DNA of 64,000 bases from Paramacrobiotus metropolitanus (Eukaryota > Tardigrada > Eutardigrada > Parachela > Macrobiotidae), in contig NW_026570225.1 in assembly GCF_019649055.1 (NCBI RefSeq), positions 2,542,001 through 2,606,000 of the forward strand, in the 5' to 3' direction. The notes below the pieces were generated by a model. That model made no database searches and was not told the DNA's origin. It saw only the letters and a list, made by a program, of their open reading frames with translations. The position numbers were made by a program, and so were the translations under genes. Shown one piece after another: positions 1 through 12,007 of this stretch (positions are counted from its first letter, which is position 1; each line of letters begins with the position of its first letter).

Positions 1-320
1 CTTATTTCCTGTTCCGTATTTTTATACCATTTCCTAGCTGTACCCGCTAGCACGTGCACGAATCTTTCTGCTTTCTCTAATTTTTCCCATTTATAGATTC
101 TAACCATTGCTCTGCATCCTCATGAGCGTAACCAGAGAAAGGTTCTGGTAAATTTATTTTCGGGCCGGCGGCTGGATTTATGAAGCTTTTAAAATCTTTG
201 TGCGTCGACATTTTGAATTTTGATCTACTGTAAAACTGATACTGGTCAAATTCAAAAATTGCTTGAACATCAGACAATTTTTGTTTTAATTTTCTACCTG
301 TACTTGTAATTTTCTTCCCC
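1..320 (-). mobile_element. Fragment of an LTR-retrotransposon gag-like gene, frameshifted
   Basis: Reading the minus strand leftward from about 320, the frame contains a Pro-Glu-Pro-Phe-Ser-Gly stretch followed by Asp-Ala-Glu-Gln-Trp-Leu-Glu. This pattern is typical of the capsid N-terminal region of Ty3/gypsy-like Gag proteins. The frame stops near position 77, but a second frame continues to the window edge with a Leu-Ala-Gly-Thr-Ala-x-x-Trp-Tyr pattern, also Gag-like. The switch falls at a run of A residues near 80-85, so the copy carries a one-base frameshift. No protease, reverse transcriptase or convincing LTR pair is visible inside the window. It is most likely a decayed element whose remainder lies to the left. 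A host gene domesticated from gag is the alternative. Confidence 0.55.
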
Positions 321-382
321 TCTGGCTGAAATGATTTTCCAAAGATGTTACGCTGGCTGCTTACTGAGTCACAAGTTCTTTC

Positions 383-857
383 AATAACTGGATTGCGGCG
401 GCTCTCAATCGCTGCAGAGCAGCCAACGTTTGCATTCCAAATGCCGCTGCCGTCTGGCACAGAAAGACGTCGTTGGTCTGCTGCTTGAAAAAGACTTGCG
501 AAACAAAACGTGCGCCATCGCATACAATAACAACAGGGAAACGGGGTACATGTGGACTGCTCTTCCACTCACATTCAGTCATACACTTACGCTCTACACT
601 CAGACCATATGCGTTTTGACCAGTCCGAGCGACTTTGCCCTCTCCTGTGTCTTTTGATAGGGAGCAGGGGAGCGCAGCAGACGACCAGGACCTACATGTT
701 CAAAAAGGCGATTTGGACCGGGCTGCAGAGCGTTGCAGAGGGACGGTCTGCAGGCCAGACGGGGTCTGACTCAGACCGCTTGCCATTTTTATTGCCTCTG
801 CAATGCAAACTGTCCCTGATTTGTAGCGATTTGAGAGCCGCCGCAATCCAGTTAATA
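383..857. repeat. Inverted repeat, arms about 30 bp
   Basis: Positions 383-413 and 826-857 are near-perfect reverse complements (core CTGGATTGCGGCGGCTCTC, one indel). Weaker complementarity extends inward. The arms flank about 410 bp with no recognisable gene. The left arm overlaps the upstream part of the gag-like frame, so this could be two head-to-head fragments of the same element. Confidence 0.6.
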
Positions 858-1840
858 ATTTTTGCAAAGCCGCAAAGCACACTAATCGATTCACAAAACT
901 TACAAACCTTAATGTAGTTTTTGTTTTTTGCTATTTATTCGTTTCAATTGCCCTCAAAAATTGCCCACTTCAAAACTCAAATTCAACAAATTTCTTTTTT
1001 TTGTCTCAAATTTTCAAATATTCAAACCTGTAAGCGTACTTTTTTCCTGTTCTTTGTCTCTGTGGTTCTCATTAACTTCCTCAACAATAAGTGAGTGCAA
1101 TTACGTGATTGGCCAGACCACGCTACACCCAACACATCAATTTGTATTGCGCAATATTATTCTATCTTCATTTGAACCACTTCTGCACAATTCAACACTT
1201 ACGGATCCGTTTAAAAATTTCAAACAAAGCTCATCAAAATTACATTAAATGCAAATTGACAACAATTTTATTAAACTTTTTTCTAGCTCCAATTCTTTAG
1301 TCAAAATTGACCTTTCAAATATTTTTAGGTACCTCTCAACTTCTAAAATATTTTTCAAACGTAATATTTTCAAGCTGACCTTTCTGGTCTGCAACTTACC
1401 ACAATTTGTAGAAATTCTCAGACTGACCTTTCATAGATCTTGGGCAACGAAAAATAACACGATGGCAGGAACGATGACCTTTTTCAGGCCTACACTGAAC
1501 ATCCAAATGCTGTGGCTCGGGTCACACAAGTTCTGATGATCAACTTCACGCCAGTTGTTACAAGGGGAAAAGCACTCTTGCAGTGTGTACTGCGATGGAC
1601 TTCATTGGTGACTCTATCGACTCAAAACTCTCAACTAAAAAGCAGCTCCCAAAATTCGCGATGAAATCGCGCTTATATTGGCTGCAAATGCCAAACATCA
1701 AAGGCTTTAAAAAGGATAGCAAAACATAAACAACAAGTTATGCAATCAAAACTCATGGGAAGAACACGCCTACGGGCGTGAAGGCATTCCCGATGACTTC
1801 ATACCAATGACATCATAACATTGGTTCGCCATCCAACTTT
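858..1840. other. Gene-free AT-rich interval
   Basis: Only short open frames of low-complexity, T-rich composition occur here. I see no splice-bounded coding exon, no RNA gene and no terminal repeat. It is probably old transposon or intergenic sequence between the gag fragment and the GC-rich repeats to the right. Confidence 0.4.
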
Positions 1841-1843
1841 GGT

Positions 1844-2290
1844 CCGCCAAACATGGACCAGAGGGACTGGGACTAACCAAATACCATAAAGCTAAGCCGA
1901 CTTTATGGTGTTTGGTCACTTGGAAGGATTGTCCCGCAAGACCTCCCGCTCCCGTCTGAGGCATGCCAAAGACAACGTATGGACCACCCCAACGGGGCCG
2001 GTCCACTACACCCCTGTTTGGTCACTCGGAAGAACAAAATCCACAAGGAATCTCATCCCGTCCAAGGCATTTCAGAGACCAAGTATGGACCACCCCTACG
2101 GGACCGGTCCATCACACTCTTTTGGTCACTTGGACATGGGAGCACCACTTCTGCTTAGAGCATATCAACCGACAGAAGCTCTACACGCGCTCCTGACAGA
2201 GGTATATTACAGCCACTTGGCCATCAGAGCAAATTAAAGACCCTATATGGACCACCTAACCGGGACCGGTCCACCATACCTGAACCAGGA
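1844..2290. repeat. Dispersed direct repeats with GGACC/GGTCC dyads
   Basis: A motif of the form TATGGACCACC...CGGGACCGGTCCA recurs near 1978, 2083 and 2245, with a diverged copy near 1850. Each copy has internal dyad symmetry (GGACC against GGTCC). Two of the copies are followed by a TTGGTCACTTGGA or TTGGTCACTCGGA phrase. Spacing is irregular (about 105 and 160 bp). The stretch is clearly GC-richer than its flanks. Open frames here cross repeat units and look like shadows. It may be part of an LTR or a decayed satellite. Confidence 0.55.
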
Positions 2291-4052
2291 AGGGGAAAAC
2301 CGTCCTCGCGAATGCGACAGTGCCTTCCATATATCGCGCAGCTGAATTTACTCTACTGGACACCGTCGACAACTCTGGGAACCGTCGCCCCGGATCCACA
2401 GGACCAAGCCAATCCTATCGGATTAAGCGGACCGTTGACCAGGACCCCTGTGGACAATTTGCCCTGTGGTACGCCTAGTCGGAATAAGCTTTTTGCGTCT
2501 AGTTTTTGAACCATAACTGGTTTTTCCAGACTTATTAACCAAAGAAATTGTTGTTTTTATCTAGCAAACTAACCAAAGGAATTGGCTTTGGGATCTCTAC
2601 CTATGATCTTACTTTAATTCTCACCGGAATTGTGAATCTTTTATTTCGATGTTTAACATGAGCCTTATAAAACTTTATTTCTTTTACTCATCACCGATAG
2701 AAAAAGCCTCACCAAAGCCACACTGGAACCCCCAACACACCGAGTGCACTCCAGATATCAGCCGTTCGGTGCACTGCACCGCGGGTCTGGAGGCAGCGGC
2801 CCTACCGGGCAAGAGACAAAGTGGCATCCGGCCCTACCGGGTATCGGATCCTGATGTCCTACCGGACAGACCAGGGCCAAAGACGGGAAGGTGCTTGCAG
2901 GAGCTCCCACTCCCGTCCAGAGGCATGTCAGAGACCGCACACTCATGGCGGTAGACGCCTCGTGGCTTGCTCTGTTGCCCACACGCAAGTGGCCACGCCA
3001 CTCGTGTCGCGCTTTACGCTGACAGCTCAGCGTATACTTTGTCTACGCTGACCAATCAGCGTTGCTGTTGCACTCGTGGGGGCGGTGCCCAGCCTACGAG
3101 CATTTCCCGTGCTATACGACCTCAGCTAATACGCAGCTGCAGCACGCCGTCTCATTATCACGATTACACCGAGCTCGCTGGCAGCCACTTTCCTAGCATT
3201 AGGCCGCATAAACGTTGTGGTTTTCTGTTGGTTTTTTGGTTGCTTTATTGATTCTCACGATTTTCAATAAAGGTGTGCTAGATCTGCTCATCCTTTGCGT
3301 TGCTATCTGATGTAATATATCATAATATATCAGACAAACAATATATCAGACAAACATAATATTATTATGTTTTGAACTTTAGTATTAGCTATTAGGTAGC
3401 ATTAAGTACTTAAATTCTGATGGAAACAATATAAAATACCTAACCTGACTCCTAAAGGTCACTTGGTTACTTACTTACGTTTAATACGAATTCTTTGCCT
3501 GTCATGTAGCCCAAAATAATACGTACTATGCGGGTGCCACACCGACGTCCGACGTGAGTGCAGTATGTAAGAGTAAGTAAATACTCGTATTCGAACCAAA
3601 AATTTGTAAAAAACACGTTGTGTGTTACTTCTTACGGTTAGTTAATTAGTTTGGAACAACACTAAAATTTTTGCGACAACAGCTTATCAAGTTAGGTTGT
3701 TGTTCGCCCGTCTCTCGTAAAGTACAGTATACTGTAGCTAGCGGTAGCGTTTGTACGGCCCATAAGACAATTCCCAGTGACTGATTCACTACTAATTTTA
3801 ACAACATCTGTATATTGCTCATGTCTTGATGTTTGTTTTACGCATTTACTCAGAATAACTTATTTTTCTTGCAATTATTGGAAATAGCTGATAAATTGTC
3901 ATAAAGATCGCGTATTCAGTCCATATTATTAGTAAGAATTTCCAAAGTGCAACCGCGGTAATTGTTTTATACGGACAGTTTTGAGCAACAGATACTATTC
4001 AACTTTCGGGATGAGCTATCTACGTTTATGGTGCCTTGGTCGTCCAAAATGT
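2291..4052. other. Gene-free interval with short repeats
   Basis: A GC-rich part (about 2300-3200) contains repeated CCCTACCGGG phrases (2800-2870) and repeated CGCTGAC phrases (3015-3060). It is followed by AT-rich DNA with short tandem ATATATCAGACAAACA units near 3315-3360. An AATAAA motif lies at about 3268. I find no exon with coding character on either strand. The GC-rich part resembles the repeats just to its left and is probably mobile-element derived. Confidence 0.45.
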
Positions 4053-7000
4053 CTATTCGGATTCTTCGTGACCTTGCTCATCTGTAGCAGACTCCAAATC
4101 GTCCAGACCGTGCTCGAAACGTTCCCGCATTTCTTCCAGCTCCACATTACCTAAAATATAATAAAACAATTAAATACGTAAATAACGCAGTAACCAGTAC
4201 TTTATGAGTATAGCCACCTGCTTCTCCAATTAACCAGTACGTTTTCATCGCCCCTTTTCCCTTTATAAAGATTTCGCCTCGTTCTTGTAGTTCGAAATTG
4301 CCGATTTTATCCAGACATGTTTTGCTCACTAAACTCAGCTGAATTCGCATATCTACACAACAGAATGTACATAGTTCAAAGAGCTGATGCTTTGGCCTAA
4401 TGCGGGTAAGGCTTACCCTCGCCACCGGTGAGCATCTGAGATGATACACTGACAGTATCCCCAAACAGCAGGTAGCGCGGTACTACGGCTCCCCACCACA
4501 CCCGCCATTACCGGACCTAAAAAGTATACCTCTAATACCTGTAATATAATATCTCCACAAGCACCTAGTAAAATATTACGAGTAAGTACTCTATTTTCGC
4601 AAATTCAAAACCGCAATGTATTTCGGTTCAGTATTTGCGGTTCATAAACGACACTCCAACAATAAGAGGTAAGCAGCTGACGTAAATGGCATTGGAAAAC
4701 GTGTTTCCGCTTACCGGCATGAACACCCATTTGGATTGTGATACGCGCTGTAGGTCGATGACGGACACGAAAACTCCTAACCATAAACAAGAGATTCAGC
4801 GCGACCCTGGCGATCTCTCGGGCATGAAAGATTCCGTTCCGTCGGGGGAGTCCGGAGACAATCTAAAATAAGAACACGTTATTATCAGGCCTCACAACTC
4901 CTTTAACTTTTTACAAGTCTCCAACGTCGATCGACACTTGCCAGTGTGTTGTCCTTGAACGTATCAATTTTGTACGCCTCGTATTTGTTGATAATTGCAT
5001 CATAATGGTCAGCCAAGTCGTTGATCAAATCCACCATCTGCAGGGCTGAACTCTCCGCAGCCAGTTCCAGATATTCCGGAACCGAACAATGCAGCACGCT
5101 GACCTGCTCGAAATTTTCGGCTCTGGCTTTTTCGCCTTTCTTAATCACTTCCGCCACTTCCCTGCCAAAACAACAGAAAATATGTCCTTATAATGTCCAA
5201 AAAATTATTAGGCTGAAAAATTCACACCTTGGCAGAACGCTATAAAGAAGTTCATCACTACGATTCTTCTCGTCCAACAGCATTTCCCCCTTTTCATCCA
5301 CGATCGCCTGCAGATTCAGCTCCATATCCTCCATCTGCTGCAGAAGAGTGTCTAATATGTTACTTCTTTCTCCCATTCCACTGCAAGGCACACATTAAAA
5401 CAGCAAACTTGATTTTTAGCGACACTGGTATGCCGGAGGCTAATTTAATGGTAGATAAAGGGTCATACAACTATTTTTATTCGCATACAGTTGTTTGCCC
5501 AATTCCTTCAGGCTGGCACGCACTTGTACCATGTTGGGTCGTTTGGCTGGATCCACCGCCCAGCAATGATCGCACAGATCCGCCAACTCTGCCGGGCACG
5601 CTGTTTCGTCAATTTTCGGCACAAATCGTGGATGAATCTCGTTGACACTCATTTTGATAGCCTCGATTATTTCTAGATAATTTTAGCGTGAACGGCTTAA
5701 AGCTACTAATGCCAACATTGTGACAGAACAGACCAAATAAGGTCATGGAACGAAAAACGCGGACTACCTTCTTCGGGAATCGCATACATGGAAAATGGTT
5801 TCGATCGCAGAATCAGCTCCTGGATGATGATCCCAAAGCTGTAAACGTCACCTTTTTGACTAACCGAGCTGATCACTTCGTAGCGGGATTGTGCCTCAGC
5901 CTTCAGATGCTCCGGCGCTTTCCACAGCTGCGCCGTCAGATAGTCCGGTTCACGCTTGGCGGCCCATAATTCCGCCAAAGTCAGCTCAAAAAAGGCATTC
6001 AACCCGTAGTCTCCGACTTTCAACATAAACCGTGAATCCACGTAACAACACATAGAATTCACCCGGCCATGTACGCGCAGCACGTGATTATGTATGTAGG
6101 ATACACCTTTCATGCAGTCACTCATTAGGGAAAAGCGCAGTGTCCAGTCCAGCTTGAGATTCATATCGTTTATCAAGTCCTATCAATACGACCCATATCT
6201 ACAGGAATACACACCAGCAAGCTAATCTATCACTATCCGTACCGTAAGACATCCCTTAGCGCAGTTTTCGTATATGATCAGTATGCGGTCATCTTCCAGA
6301 CACGCCCCTTGAAGGCATCAAGTTATCGTGCACCTGAGTGCGTACATCGCGCACTTGCCGGATGATCTCTCTAGTTAACCGTAAACGACGCTTCTTCGAC
6401 CACCGCACTGTAACCGCCTGCTTTCGCCATATGCCGGTATTAATCGTCACTTTAATTCCCGCTTCTTTTTCTGTTGTTCCTGTACATGAAATATACCAGA
6501 AAATGTGCACAGTATAAGGAATATTATATATATTAATCAAGCTTAATTTGGCAAATCAAATCACCACCCGGGATGTTTCACAGCACAGCCTGCTTTACCA
6601 ACCTTCGTGAGGTTTATCGCCGTTCTTATTTTCCCCTCCATCCGGCATACTGTCGGCATGCTCGGATGTTTCGTGGTTTTCGTCTTTCTCCTCGCTCCTT
6701 CCTTCGTCGTGTTCGTTGGCTGACGGTCCACCAGGCCGGACGACCTCCAGCTCATGCCAGTGGGCGATCCACATCTGGTCCTCTTTTTCCTGTGCTTTGG
6801 CGCGACGGTAATATATCACAATCGCAATGGCCAGTATGATGCCGGAAGGAACGGCCAGTCCAACGGCAATCGGCACGGTGTAATCGCTTTCTATTTCATC
6901 GCGAATGAAATATCAGGACGGCGCCGCTTTACGATCACCAAATAACAGGAGGAGCCAGTAAAAAAAGCAAACTGGCCAACTGAATCAATCACCTACGTGA

Positions 7001-9165
7001 CAAGCGGGGTCGTCGCCCAAATAGCCACACTCCGGCTCGTTTAATGGGGGTGTGTTGTTCGCACCCGGCCACAGTATCGCCTCCTTGTTCAGTGTAAAAG
7101 AATTACTCGATCCCAGGTACTGCCCCACAACCTTGTGGAATAACGAAATACAGACTATTCAATCGGTTCGGCCGTGGAGAATTTAGAGGATCTGCGTGGA
7201 AGTGCTTATGAAATTAAGAAATTACCGAATACGTCCCAGAATTTCGATTGGTGATACCATACAAAGCAAAATCATCATTCCGGTCTCCATTGGAGGCAAT
7301 GTGCATTGGACCAGCAGGACCTGTATCCAGATTATAAGCACATAATAACAGTTTCATACATTCAACAGTGCTTGTGCGAATTCGATTTTGAAACAGTACG
7401 CTCATAACATACCTGTGATGGATGTGTTTTTCACAAACTTCTGCAACACTGCAGTGTAGTTGGAACGAAAATCGACACCGGCATCGTGAGCGTTGCGCAG
7501 TCCGGCAGACAAAGCCACAATACAGTCGTGAAAGGTCACTGCGAAATGTACACAACAGGCACGCAAAAATTAAGGAAACCGCCAAGACGCCGGTCACGTA
7601 ACAAAAACAAGACACAAAGAAAAAGGATATAATTAATATCATAATCGGAATCCGGATATGGTCCCTCGAGCGAGCGTTCTCTTAGAGCAGCGCGGAAGGC
7701 GTCATATGTGGGAGTATTGCTAGCGTCGCGAACCGCCCAGAAGAACAGAGACTGATAGGCTTCCATGGCAATGGTATCATTCGAATCACCTGTAGTAAGT
7801 GAAAAATATACTTTTCGTGTTCCCGAGTCGCAACTAGACGCATTCGATAATACATGAACTGAAAGTTGAAAGTCCAGCGCTAGCGCTCGAATTAATAGCT
7901 TGACATGCGTCGGGCTAGAAAAGCAACGTAAAAACAAAATTAATAAAGGACATAAAGTTGCATTACGTCTAGGCATTTGAACGATGCATGGGTGATCATA
8001 CCACGGTACTTAATGTAAATGCCACAGACCAGATTCTGAATACACTAAACGAGCCAAATTAAAACTTTTCCACATACCGTGCTGCCAATTTTCGATGTTC
8101 TTATATTGCAGTATACTGTTGTTGGGAAAGGTATTCAATGAAAAATAGATATAATCCCCCTTAGTCATCCCTTTGGCACGCGCAGTGATCATGAATTCGC
8201 GAATTCGCGTTGGACACAGAATAACGACAACTGCAAAATCGACCAAATCCGACAGTGCACGATTAGTAAACTGATGAAAATTTTGATTGATATTGAGATA
8301 CTTTACTTCTAGCTTGTTTCTGGATGGAGTCTAGTAAGGTGTTCACGTCAACGCCGGCATAGAAAGAAAACTGGGTGTACGTATAGTTGTTATTGGTCAA
8401 TCGGATCATTAGGCTGTTCGCCCAAATGACCCGAGCATTATCCGCATCGTCGAAAACAACAGCGAAATTGGTCCAGTTGAACTGTCGGGCCATGTCCAGC
8501 ATGCCTGACCACTGCGTGTACGTGCAAAACGCACAGCGAATCACGTTAGGAAATTGCTACGAAAAAACCAGATTCGCTGACCTGTATGCGAATATGTTTT
8601 CTGATGGGTTTATCACGCCATACAATGATGTATAAAGTTTAAGAAGATAATCTTGAGCAACATTTTTTGAATATCACTTCCACTTTCCACAATCTCTTTG
8701 CACCTCAAGTTTATCCGTGAGCGTCGCTCCACCAGTGAGCACCATCGTCGGAAACACCGTGCTGATCACTCCCGCCTGCAGTACATCCTGCGCGCAGGGA
8801 GGTCCAATGAAGACATCCACCGGCCGCGATCGGTTTCGGACAATGTCCGTCATGACGTGTGCCGAAAACCAGGCCACCATCACCTGGCAGGTCTGATAGG
8901 TGTAGTACTGCACGTCGAAGATTACATTGTACTTATTCCGGGCTTCCTCAAAGCTCAGTTCACAGGCTGGCCAGAATTGGTCGATGTACATTTTATTCTT
9001 GAAGGCCGTGACGTCTACAGGGAACCAGGCAGAACCCGTAAAGTTAGCATCTTTATACGGTACCACCACAGCGGCGGTGACAGTAATCGGATCTGGACTG
9101 TTTGTGCTCTGGGCGCAAGATAAACCGAACAAACCGATAAAAAAAATAACTTCTATCAACATCAT
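4053..9165 (-). CDS. Receptor guanylyl cyclase with degenerate cyclase domain
   Basis: This is a single-pass membrane receptor of the natriuretic-peptide-receptor type, split into about 15 exons. In order it has a signal peptide ([18 protein letters not shown]), a ligand-binding periplasmic-protein-like ectodomain (exons 9165-7010), a transmembrane helix (about 6870-6810), a kinase homology domain (about 6480-5450; VHGRVNS replaces the catalytic loop and DYG replaces DFG), a coiled dimerisation helix (5375-5225) and the class III cyclase domain (5161-4200), then a short acidic tail. Cyclase landmarks are clear: [42 protein letters not shown] and [12 protein letters not shown]. Key residues differ from active cyclases: the first metal Asp of FSDIVGF is Ser, the Asn and Arg of NTASR are Ser and Gln, and the purine-binding Cys is Leu. 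One exon (4516-4417) has one base too many, and one intron has a GC donor. It may be a pseudo-cyclase receptor or a young pseudogene. Some N-terminal exon joins are not resolved. Confidence 0.85.
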
Positions 9166-9603
9166 TTTGACGATGTTCGCTGGAAACTTGAAACGACAGT
9201 AATATTAGATACCTTACATGCGGTCACGTCACGGGTTGGTCACGTTTTTTTTACAAAACATCACGGTAGTGCTACTGCGAACCACTGTCTCGGTACCAAA
9301 AAAGGATATTTACTGTATTTTCACTGTTTCTTAGCAACGTCGACACAACTTCGACACACTGATGCGAGATACACGCCGTATTTAGTGCTAAACAGCAAGA
9401 GCAAAATTTATTGCAAAACGCCATACAGTTTACGAGAATATTCTTTTTGCAACTCAACGGTATCACAGAAAACTGCCGCAACTCCTGTACATTTCAGAGA
9501 TATTTAGAAACTCAACCCGTGCATTCAAACACGCGATCGTACTGTACGTACAAAATCAAATGGGATCGGCACTCGCATTTTAAAGTACTTGACATCGATT
9601 AGC
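9166..9603. other. Intergenic: upstream of cyclase receptor, 3' flank of GatB
   Basis: No coding exon is visible. An AATAAA on the minus strand (9407-9412) lies about 195 bases beyond the GatB stop and could be its poly(A) signal. The remainder probably holds the promoter of the receptor gene, but I recognise no specific element. Confidence 0.4.
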
Positions 9604-12007
9604 TTATTTCACCTTATCTTCATTTAAAATAACAGGTCCATCACCGCGTACCTTCTTGTCCAGAAGTACTTTCGTCTGTCTCAAATTGGCTCTATCTTCA
9701 GAGAGAATTTTAACTTCATTGGTTAAAAAGTTCAACACACGATCCTTGCCTTTACGAACGAGTTCAACTTTGTCCGGATGAGACAATATAACTTGATCAC
9801 ACCACGCTCCAAGTCTTGCTTCATCGTTCACTTGAAGAAAATTGTTCCGTATTACGTGCTCCTCCACATCCCTGATTTCATCAGGTTGTTTAACCAACTG
9901 GTCCAACAATTTGACAAAGATCACTCGAGGAAGTCTTTCCTCGTGCAACATATCGATCAGAACAGCCACCTGCTGCGCGTCCACCTGCCGATTTACGAGA
10001 GTGTCGTGCAGATCGTTCAGTGTTGCCAAAGCCACAGTGAGCAGATGCTTCGCCACATTGGTCGGGGTGGTTTTTGGTGACTTAGCGTTCTGGAGAATCC
10101 CCTCAAATAGTTTCGGAAGTCCCTGTAACAGACAAGCCACCCACTCAAAGTTTTATTATAAACTGAAATACATAGGCAAAAAGAATTAAGAACAAACAGC
10201 CAAAAAGAATTGCTATAATATTAAATTAACGAATAACAATCTGACAATACTGCATTACGCGAGATCGAGATCCAAGAGATCAAATTACCTACGTTACTTT
10301 TTCTAAACAGCCTTTTATCATAACGCATTTTTGCGAAAAGTTGTACAGTTCTCTACGCTTACCTCTGCCGATATGAGGGTCACTGCTTGCGCAGGGGTTA
10401 ATTTGAGTTCTTGAATATAGCGCTGACGCTTGGCTGCCGGAGGTTCGGGAAGACGAGTGCGCAGTGTAGCAATGTCCACTTGATGTTCAGGTACAGTCTG
10501 ACCCGAGTAGGAATCAAAAAGGCGCAATGGCGGAAGATTTGGTTCAGGCATGTAACGGTAATCCTGGAGGATTTCCTTGTCTCGCATGGGGAACGTTGTA
10601 CTGGTTGACAAGTCAAAGCCTCTCGTCTCGTTCACCACTTCTCCGCCAGATTCCTTCAGCTTAATTTGTCGGGCGATTTCATAATCAACCGCTCGGTTAA
10701 CAAATTTTGCACTTGCGAGATTTTTCACCTGTCAAAAGAAACACAACAGTTACAATATCACTACTTACTATAAGCAACAATTTCAACCACTGCTGGTACA
10801 AAACTACACATTTAGTACTATAACTTCGGAAAATTAAATGATCGGATATTTGGCACAAATCGTTAATTTGCACAATTGCAGTACACATGTTGAAAATCCG
10901 ATGCCGACGCAATTACAAGTAGATGCTGAAAAACTGATCTCGATATCGTTCTGACTTGCGTGCTACCCGTTTTACAGTATCATGTGCAACAAAAAAACTT
11001 GTCTTACCCTTGTGAAAAGAGAAGATACAATGTATTACAGCAATTTACGGAGGAACAAACAATAAAATTGTATGGTACCAAAATACTATGCAGTAGTTAC
11101 CTATCCAATATTACTACGTTACTGTCATTTTACAGTCGAAATATCCAGATTCCACACAGTTTCACTCATTCACCATCACGAAGTATTCACCTCGCTTCGC
11201 ACTCCTAACGGATCTCCCGGCCTCCTGACAGAGATATTTGCATCCACCCGCAACGATCCCTCGAACATCTTCACATCGCACACGCCCAGTTCCCGCAGGA
11301 TTAACGTCAGTTCACGGACGAAGAACGCCGCTTGCTCCCCGTTCTCGAACTCCGGCCGCGTAATGATCTCCATCAGCCCGATCCCAGCCCGATTCAGATC
11401 GATCAAGCTGTAGCCGTCCTTTGCGTTGTGAAAGCTCTTCCCAGAATCCTGCTCCAGCTGCAGCTGCTCGATACCGACTTTCCGCATTCGAGGCTCCTTA
11501 TCCCTATCGACAACGTACATGGCGTACTCCATCCAGCCATTGGTGGCGATGGGCTGAAAACGCTGCGTGATCTGGTAGCCGGTGGGCAGATCGGCGTAGA
11601 AGTAGTGTTTGCGATCGAATGTGGAAACTGGGTGCAAGGTGCAGTTGAGCGCCATGGCGGTGAGCGCCGCAGCTTCCACGCAGCGGCGGTTCAGCACCTA
11701 TCAAACCGCGTGTGGACTGTAGACGCAAAAGAGGAAACAAGCTTCATAAGCTCTACCGTACTGGCAGCGTTCCGGGTGTAGCGCAGTCAAATAGTGAAAC
11801 TTGCGTGTTTGTGGGCGCGGAAAACGTCGTTCCGCTTCCGGAGAAGAGTTTACTTTTCGCAGCAATCTGCGCGTGGATTTCCAGTCCGACAACTCCCTGC
11901 CATTGTGAGGATTTGGGCGAAGGTGTGGTGGAAATGCAGCGGAAGAGGAAACAAGGACGAGATGGGATTTGCCGGAGCAATCGGCATTTTGTGAAGTGCA
12001 TCGTCAT
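9604..12007 (-). CDS. GATB: Mitochondrial Glu-tRNA(Gln) amidotransferase subunit B (GatB)
   Basis: Subunit B of the GatCAB complex converts mischarged Glu-tRNA(Gln) to Gln-tRNA(Gln) in mitochondria. Four exons join cleanly in frame (12007-11762, 11697-11191, 10728-10363, 10122-9604), giving 545 residues, the usual family length. The start has an Arg-rich, acid-free leader ([12 protein letters not shown]) typical of a mitochondrial presequence. GatB hallmarks follow: [17 protein letters not shown], the NRRCVEAA and DLPTGYQIT stretch, [20 protein letters not shown] and [20 protein letters not shown]. The last exon is the GatB/YqeY helical tail that contacts tRNA. Nothing looks broken. It diverges from NME7 across about 1.2 kb. 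Confidence 0.93.

Noticed and set aside
692-917. Several overlapping 60-120 codon frames around the left inverted repeat
   Set aside because: They overlap on both strands, follow the repeat arms and have no family resemblance or splice sites. They are shadows of repeat DNA.
1-3300. A complete LTR retrotransposon
   Set aside because: Only a gag-like N-terminal part is visible. No paired LTRs, primer-binding site or pol domains could be found in the window.
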